From NCBI RefSeq assembly GCF_040546585.1, contig NZ_JBEPOC010000001.1, positions 3,596,001 through 3,660,000 of the forward strand: a DNA stretch of 64,000 bases, given 5' to 3'. This stretch comes from Marmoricola sp. OAE513. Its GTDB lineage: Bacteria > Actinomycetota > Actinomycetes > Propionibacteriales > Nocardioidaceae. The notes under the pieces are model-generated. The model had not been told where the DNA came from. It did not search any database and saw nothing but the letters and a program-made list of their open reading frames with translations. The position numbers were made by a program, and so were the translations under genes. Below, in pieces: positions 56,970 through 64,000 of the stretch. Numbering within the stretch: position 1 is the stretch's first letter; the number at the start of each line of letters is the position of its first letter.

Positions 56970-57539
56970 ATGACGCCTACCCCAGACCCTGGTCCGGAGA
57001 CGGACGTGCAGCCCGGAGGACGCACGGTCCTCGACGCTCGTGACATCGCCCGAGCGCTGACCCGCATCTCCCACGAGATCCTCGAGCGCAACAAGGGTTC
57101 CGAGGACCTGGTCCTGCTCGGCATCCCCAGCCGGGGCGTGCACCTGGCGCAGCGGATCGCCGCTCGCATCGCCGAGGTCGAGGGCGCCGAGGTGGCCAGC
57201 GGATCCCTCGACATCACGATGTACCGCGACGACCTCCGGCTGCGTCCGGCCCGCGCGCTCGCGCCGACGGCGATCCCGGCCGGCGGCATCGACGGCAAGG
57301 TCGTCGTGCTGGTCGACGACGTCCTCTACTCCGGCCGCACCATCCGCGCAGCGCTGGACGCCATGAACGACATCGGCCGCCCCCAGGCGGTCCGGCTCGC
57401 CGTCCTGGTCGACCGCGGCCACCGCGACCTGCCGATCCGCGCCGACTTCGTGGGGAAGAACCTGCCGACCTCGACCAGCGAGAAGGTCGCGGTCCGACTG
57501 GCGGAGTACGACGGGGAGGACTCGGTGACGATCCGATGA
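56970..57539 (+). CDS. pyrR: PyrR, pyr operon regulator/uracil phosphoribosyltransferase
   Basis: 189-aa RNA-binding regulator. PRPP loop [17 protein letters not shown]-terminal [16 protein letters not shown], and the family phrase [19 protein letters not shown] at 56970 after AAGGAGG. In the known mechanism, UMP or UTP promotes binding to pyr leader RNA. The stop overlaps pyrB. Confidence 0.95.
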   Translation: MTPTPDPGPETDVQPGGRTVLDARDIARALTRISHEILERNKGSEDLVLLGIPSRGVHLAQRIAARIAEVEGAEVASGSLDITMYRDDLRLRPARALAPTAIPAGGIDGKVVVLVDDVLYSGRTIRAALDAMNDIGRPQAVRLAVLVDRGHRDLPIRADFVGKNLPTSTSEKVAVRLAEYDGEDSVTIR

Positions 57540-58519
57540 GCTCGATGAGCACCGGCCACCTGCTCAGTGCCGGCGACCTGACCCGCGACGACGCCGACCT
57601 GATCCTCGCCACCGCGGAGGAGATGCGCTCCCTGGCGGACCGGCCGATCAAGAAGCTGCCGGCGCTGCGCGGCCGCACCGTCGTCAACCTCTTCTTCGAG
57701 GACTCCACCCGTACCCGGATGTCCTTCGAGGCCGCCGCGAAGCGACTCTCCGCCGACGTCATCAACTTCTCCGCGAAGGGCTCCTCGGTGAGCAAGGGGG
57801 AGTCGCTCAAGGACACCGCGATGACCCTGGAGGCGATGGGGGCCGACGCCGTCGTCTGCCGGCACTGGGCTTCGGGGGCGCCGTACAACCTGGCCCACGC
57901 GGGGTGGTCCCGGTCCACCGTGGTCAACGCCGGCGACGGCACCCACGAGCACCCGACCCAGGCACTGCTGGACGCGTTCACGATGACCCGCCACCTCGGC
58001 ACCGGACCGACCAGGAGCATCGACGGCCGTCGCATCGCGATCGTCGGCGACGTGCTGCACAGCCGGGTGGCCCGTTCCAACGCGCTGCTGCTGCAGACGC
58101 TGGGCGCCGAGGTCACCCTGGTCGCTCCGCCGACGCTGCTGCCGTACGGCGTCGACACCTGGGGGGTCCAGACCTCCTACGACATCGACGCCGTGCTCCC
58201 GAAGGCGGACGCCGTGATGATGCTGCGCGTCCAGCGCGAGCGGATGAACGACTCCTACTTCCCGAGCGCACGGGAGTACTCGCGCCGCTACGGCCTGGAC
58301 GCCCGGCGGATGGCCGCGCTGCAGGAGCACGCGATCGTCATGCACCCCGGCCCGATGGTCCGTGGCATGGAGATCACCGCCGACGTCGCGGACTCCGACC
58401 GCTCGGTGATCGTCGAGCAGGTGACCAACGGGGTCGCCGTCCGGATGGCTGTGCTCTACCTCCTGCTCGGCGGCAGCGAGTCCGCCCTGACCACCACCTC
58501 TGAGGAGAACAACGCGTGA
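57536..58519 (+). CDS. pyrB: aspartate carbamoyltransferase catalytic subunit
   Basis: 327 aa. Carbamoyl-phosphate site [12 protein letters not shown], substrate loop [28 protein letters not shown]. No regulatory PyrI gene follows, as usual in actinobacteria. ATG at 57536 in overlap with pyrR; a second in-frame ATG is at 57545. The end overlaps pyrC in GTGA. Confidence 0.97.
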   Translation: MSSMSTGHLLSAGDLTRDDADLILATAEEMRSLADRPIKKLPALRGRTVVNLFFEDSTRTRMSFEAAAKRLSADVINFSAKGSSVSKGESLKDTAMTLEAMGADAVVCRHWASGAPYNLAHAGWSRSTVVNAGDGTHEHPTQALLDAFTMTRHLGTGPTRSIDGRRIAIVGDVLHSRVARSNALLLQTLGAEVTLVAPPTLLPYGVDTWGVQTSYDIDAVLPKADAVMMLRVQRERMNDSYFPSAREYSRRYGLDARRMAALQEHAIVMHPGPMVRGMEITADVADSDRSVIVEQVTNGVAVRMAVLYLLLGGSESALTTTSEENNA

Positions 58520-59817
58520 CCCAGTACCTGCTCCAGGGCGCCTCGATCCTCGGCGGCGAGCCGACGGACATCCTCATCGCCGACGGCGTGATCGCCGAGG
58601 TCGCGGCAAGCTCGACCACCGGCGGGATCGACGCTGCCGGTGCCGAGGTCGTCGACGCCACCGGACTGATCGCGCTGCCAGGCCTGGTCGACCTGCACAC
58701 CCACCTGCGCGAGCCGGGTCGCGAGGACGCCGAGACGGTCGAGTCCGGCACCCGAGCGGCAGCGCTCGGCGGCTTCACAGCTGTGCACGCGATGGCCAAC
58801 ACCGATCCGGTCGCCGACACCGCCGGTGTCGTCGAGCAGGTCTGGCGGCTGGGTCGCGAGGCCGGCTACTGCGACGTCTACCCGGTCGGGGCGGTCACCG
58901 TCGGGCTGGCCGGCGAGCAGCTCGCCGAGCTCGGCGCGATGGCCGATTCCGCAGCCCGCGTCCGGGTCTTCTCCGACGACGGCAAGTGCGTCGCCGACCC
59001 GGTGCTGATGCGGCGTGCGCTGGAGTACGTCAAGGCCTTCGACGGGGTCGTCGCGCAGCACGCCCAGGAGCCGCGGCTGACCGAGGACGCCCAGATGAAC
59101 GAGGGGGAGCTGTCGGGCCGCCTCGGCCTGCGGGGCTGGCCCGCCGTCGCGGAGGAGGCGATCATCGCGCGTGACTGCCTGCTCGCCGCGCACGTCGGCT
59201 CCCGCCTGCACGTCTGCCACCTCTCCACCGCCGGCTCGGTCGAGATCGTCCGCTGGGCCAAGTCGAAGGGTTGGAACGTCACGGCCGAGGCCTGCCCGCA
59301 CCACCTGCTGCTGACCGACGAGCTGGCCGCGACGTACGACCCGATCTACAAGGTGAACCCGCCGCTGCGCACGGCCGCCGACGTCGAGGCGGTCCGGGCC
59401 GGACTCGCCGACGGGACCATCGACATCGTCGCGACCGACCACGCACCGCACCCGCACGAGGACAAGGACTGCGAGTGGCAGGCCGCCGCGTTCGGGATGC
59501 TCGGCCTCGAGACGGCGCTGTCGATCGTCCAGCACACGATGGTCGACACCGGGGCGATCGACTGGACCGGCGTCGCCGAGCGGATGTCCTACGCTCCGGC
59601 GCGAATCGGCCGGCTCGCCGATCACGGACGCCCGATCGCCGTGGGGGAGCCCGCCCACGTCGTCCTGTACGACGCTGCCGCGACCCGGACGATCGAACCG
59701 GGCGAGATGGCCTCGCTCTCGCGCAACACCCCGTACGCCGGCCGGGAGCTGCCCGGCCGCGTGGTGGCGACGTTCCTGCGCGGCAAGGCCACCGTCCTGG
59801 ACGGGAAGCTGGTCTGA
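58516..59817 (+). CDS. pyrC: dihydroorotase
   Basis: 433-aa amidohydrolase. Metal ligands in [10 protein letters not shown] and [22 protein letters not shown] and [16 protein letters not shown] are family boxes. GTG start. Makes dihydroorotate from carbamoyl aspartate. Confidence 0.96.
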   Translation: MTQYLLQGASILGGEPTDILIADGVIAEVAASSTTGGIDAAGAEVVDATGLIALPGLVDLHTHLREPGREDAETVESGTRAAALGGFTAVHAMANTDPVADTAGVVEQVWRLGREAGYCDVYPVGAVTVGLAGEQLAELGAMADSAARVRVFSDDGKCVADPVLMRRALEYVKAFDGVVAQHAQEPRLTEDAQMNEGELSGRLGLRGWPAVAEEAIIARDCLLAAHVGSRLHVCHLSTAGSVEIVRWAKSKGWNVTAEACPHHLLLTDELAATYDPIYKVNPPLRTAADVEAVRAGLADGTIDIVATDHAPHPHEDKDCEWQAAAFGMLGLETALSIVQHTMVDTGAIDWTGVAERMSYAPARIGRLADHGRPIAVGEPAHVVLYDAAATRTIEPGEMASLSRNTPYAGRELPGRVVATFLRGKATVLDGKLV

Positions 59818-60276
59818 ATGGGTCTCTTCCGCAGAGCCGCCGACGGCGTGCCCAAGCTGATCGAGATCCCGAAGGTCTCCGAGCTGCCGCCGGCCAAGCT
59901 GAACTCGGCCGCCCGCTACCTCGGGACCGTCGACGCCGACGGTCAGCGCGTGATCGGGCAGACGCTCGCCGCGAAGAGCTCGGCGCGGCTCTCGCTCTCG
60001 ACCGAGGCGCTCGACGTGGTCCGGATGGCCGGGTCGTTCCGGATCCCGGTGAGCGCGCTGCGCGGGGCGACGAAGGCCGACCAGTTCCTCGGCAAGTCGG
60101 TGCCGGACCTGCTGGTGGTCCGCTGGGTCTACGAGGGCAACGACTGGCGCACGGGCTTCCGGATGGAGGCCAGCCGCACGCTCAAGGATGCGGCCAAGAA
60201 GAAGGGCGGGACGGCGGTCCCGCAGACCGACGACTGGGTCCGAACGATCTCCAAGCTCTCAAGGGGTAACGCATGA
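59818..60276 (+). CDS. conserved protein of the pyr operon (PH-like fold)
   Basis: 152 aa, starting directly after the pyrC stop and overlapping carA in ATGA. It is soluble (no membrane helix here, although the M. tuberculosis gene in this position, Rv1382, is often described as exported/membrane). The strand-turn pattern [18 protein letters not shown] and [15 protein letters not shown] suggests a PH-like fold. Location suggests a link to pyrimidine or arginine metabolism, but the function is unknown. Confidence 0.75.
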   Translation: MGLFRRAADGVPKLIEIPKVSELPPAKLNSAARYLGTVDADGQRVIGQTLAAKSSARLSLSTEALDVVRMAGSFRIPVSALRGATKADQFLGKSVPDLLVVRWVYEGNDWRTGFRMEASRTLKDAAKKKGGTAVPQTDDWVRTISKLSRGNA

Positions 60277-61403
60277 GCACGACCGAAGCCATCCTCGTCC
60301 TCGAGGACGGCCGCACCTTCCGCGGCGCGGCGTACGGTGCCGAGGGGGAGACCTTCGGTGAGGCGGTCTTCTCCACCGGCATGACCGGGTACCAGGAGAC
60401 GTTGACCGACCCGTCCTACCACCGCCAGGTCGTCGTCATGACGGCCCCGCACGTCGGCAACACCGGGATGAACGACGAGGACCCCGAGTCCTCGCGCATC
60501 TGGGTCAGCGGGTACGTCGTCCGCGACCCCGCACGGGTGCCGTCGAACTGGCGCTCGCAGCGCAGCCTGGACGACGCGCTCCGCGAGCAGGGGGTGGTCG
60601 GCATCAGCGGTGTCGACACCCGTGCACTGACCCGGCACCTGCGCGAGCGCGGCGCGATGCGCGTCGGCATCTCGACCACCGAGACCGACCCCGAGGCTCT
60701 GCTCGAGCGGGTCCGGGCGTCCGGCGAGATGGCGGGCACGGAGCTGTCCGGCGAGGTCAGCACGACCGAGGCGTACGTCGTCCCGGCCGTCGGTGAGAAG
60801 GTCGCCACCGTCGCGGCGGTCGACCTCGGGATCAAGACCAACACGCCACGGATGATGAGCGAGCGGGGCATCGAGGTGCACGTGCTGCCGGCCACGGCGA
60901 GCATCGAGGACGTCCTCGCGGTCGACCCGGACGGTCTGTTCTTCTCCAACGGACCCGGCGACCCCGCGGCGACGACCAGCCAGGTCGAGCTGCTCCAGGA
61001 TGCCCTATCGCGGGAGGTCCCGTACTTCGGGATCTGCTTCGGCAACCAGCTCTTCGGACGTGCGCTCGGATTCGGCACCTACAAGCTCAAGTACGGCCAC
61101 CGGGGGATCAACCAGCCGGTGATGGACCGCACCACCGGCAAGGTCGAGGTGACCGCCCACAACCACGGGTTCGCGGTCGACGCCCCGTTGGAGGGTCCGA
61201 CCTCCACGCCGTACGGCGAGGCGACGGTCAGCCACGTCTGTCTCAACGACGACGTCGTGGAAGGTCTCGAGCTGCGCGACGCGGACGGGAACCTCAAGTC
61301 CTTCTCGGTGCAGTACCACCCCGAAGCGGCGGCCGGCCCGCACGACGCGGCCTACCTCTTCGACCGTTTCCTCGACCTCATCCACCAGAACAAGAAGGCC
61401 TGA
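60273..61403 (+). CDS. carA: carbamoyl-phosphate synthase small subunit
   Basis: 376-aa glutaminase subunit. N-terminal [26 protein letters not shown]; amidotransferase cysteine in FGICFGNQL and the His-Glu in [11 protein letters not shown]. The usual GICLGHQ reads GICFGNQ, a variant seen in actinobacterial CarA as far as I recall. Provides ammonia to CarB. Confidence 0.96.
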   Translation: MSTTEAILVLEDGRTFRGAAYGAEGETFGEAVFSTGMTGYQETLTDPSYHRQVVVMTAPHVGNTGMNDEDPESSRIWVSGYVVRDPARVPSNWRSQRSLDDALREQGVVGISGVDTRALTRHLRERGAMRVGISTTETDPEALLERVRASGEMAGTELSGEVSTTEAYVVPAVGEKVATVAAVDLGIKTNTPRMMSERGIEVHVLPATASIEDVLAVDPDGLFFSNGPGDPAATTSQVELLQDALSREVPYFGICFGNQLFGRALGFGTYKLKYGHRGINQPVMDRTTGKVEVTAHNHGFAVDAPLEGPTSTPYGEATVSHVCLNDDVVEGLELRDADGNLKSFSVQYHPEAAAGPHDAAYLFDRFLDLIHQNKKA

Positions 61404-61407
61404 CCCG

Positions 61408-64000
<2,593 letters not shown>

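Overview
The window is high-GC DNA with dense, co-oriented genes, GTG/TTG starts, 4-base GTGA/ATGA overlaps and few T-tract terminators. This points to an actinobacterium. The core gene order (thrS-HIT-pgsA, pdxS...pdxT-yebC-ruvCAB-yajC-secDF-apt-relA, hisS-aspS, alaS-ruvX-mltG-aroE-pilD-aroCKBQ-efp-nusB, pyrR-pyrBC-carAB) matches the Mycobacterium/Streptomyces backbone. Gene content and protein style suggest a Nocardioides-like member of the Propionibacteriales. That placement is an inference; there is no rRNA in the window.

Layout. 1-1551: 5'-truncated thrS (frameshifted) and an Ap4A-phosphorylase-like HIT gene. 1639-5072 (minus strand): a surface island with a secreted low-complexity protein, a lipoprotein class F sortase and a membrane-tethered ECF sigma factor. 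Their three upstream regions share a similar -35/-10 pair, so they look like one small regulon. 5104-7279: pgsA, pdxS and a DUF6891-like gene. 7309-10820: a diiron oxygenase, its ferredoxin-NADP reductase and a TetR regulator, behind a promoter with two identical palindromic operators. 11079-17652: an eight-gene SipW-type export cluster with three signal-peptidase-like genes, four to five substrates with non-classical signal peptides and one LPxTG protein. One gene fuses a peptidase to its own apparent substrate. This cluster and the oxygenase operon separate pdxS from pdxT.

17662-27771: pdxT, yebC, SOS-controlled ruvCAB, yajC-secD-secF, apt (frameshifted) and relA. 28065-33313: DUF349 protein (minus), MBL hydrolase, hisS, aspS. 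33517-39742: a peptide-type ABC importer in the unusual order permease-SBP-permease-ATPase-ATPase, with the first permease frameshifted. 39773-52229: rarA, two small genes, alaS, ruvX, mltG, the shikimate genes, a prepilin peptidase, efp and nusB. 52286-56716: a disulfide oxidoreductase, a thrombospondin-type-3-repeat surface protein and a convergent wax-ester/DGAT acyltransferase. 56850-64000: the pyrimidine operon with a PyrR-type leader, ending inside carB.

Some signals are not ordinary genes. Two intergenic arrays of 32-bp tandem units (2371-2616 and 27774-28059) are each arranged head-on as inverted blocks and share a common core. Many genes have a TAnnnT -10 box only 6-9 bases before the start codon, suggesting leaderless mRNAs. 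Two copies of a REP-like palindrome form the ends of hisS and aroB. Three single-base frameshifts (thrS, apt, oppC), all in the same direction and two in essential or near-essential genes, suggest sequencing error rather than real pseudogenes.
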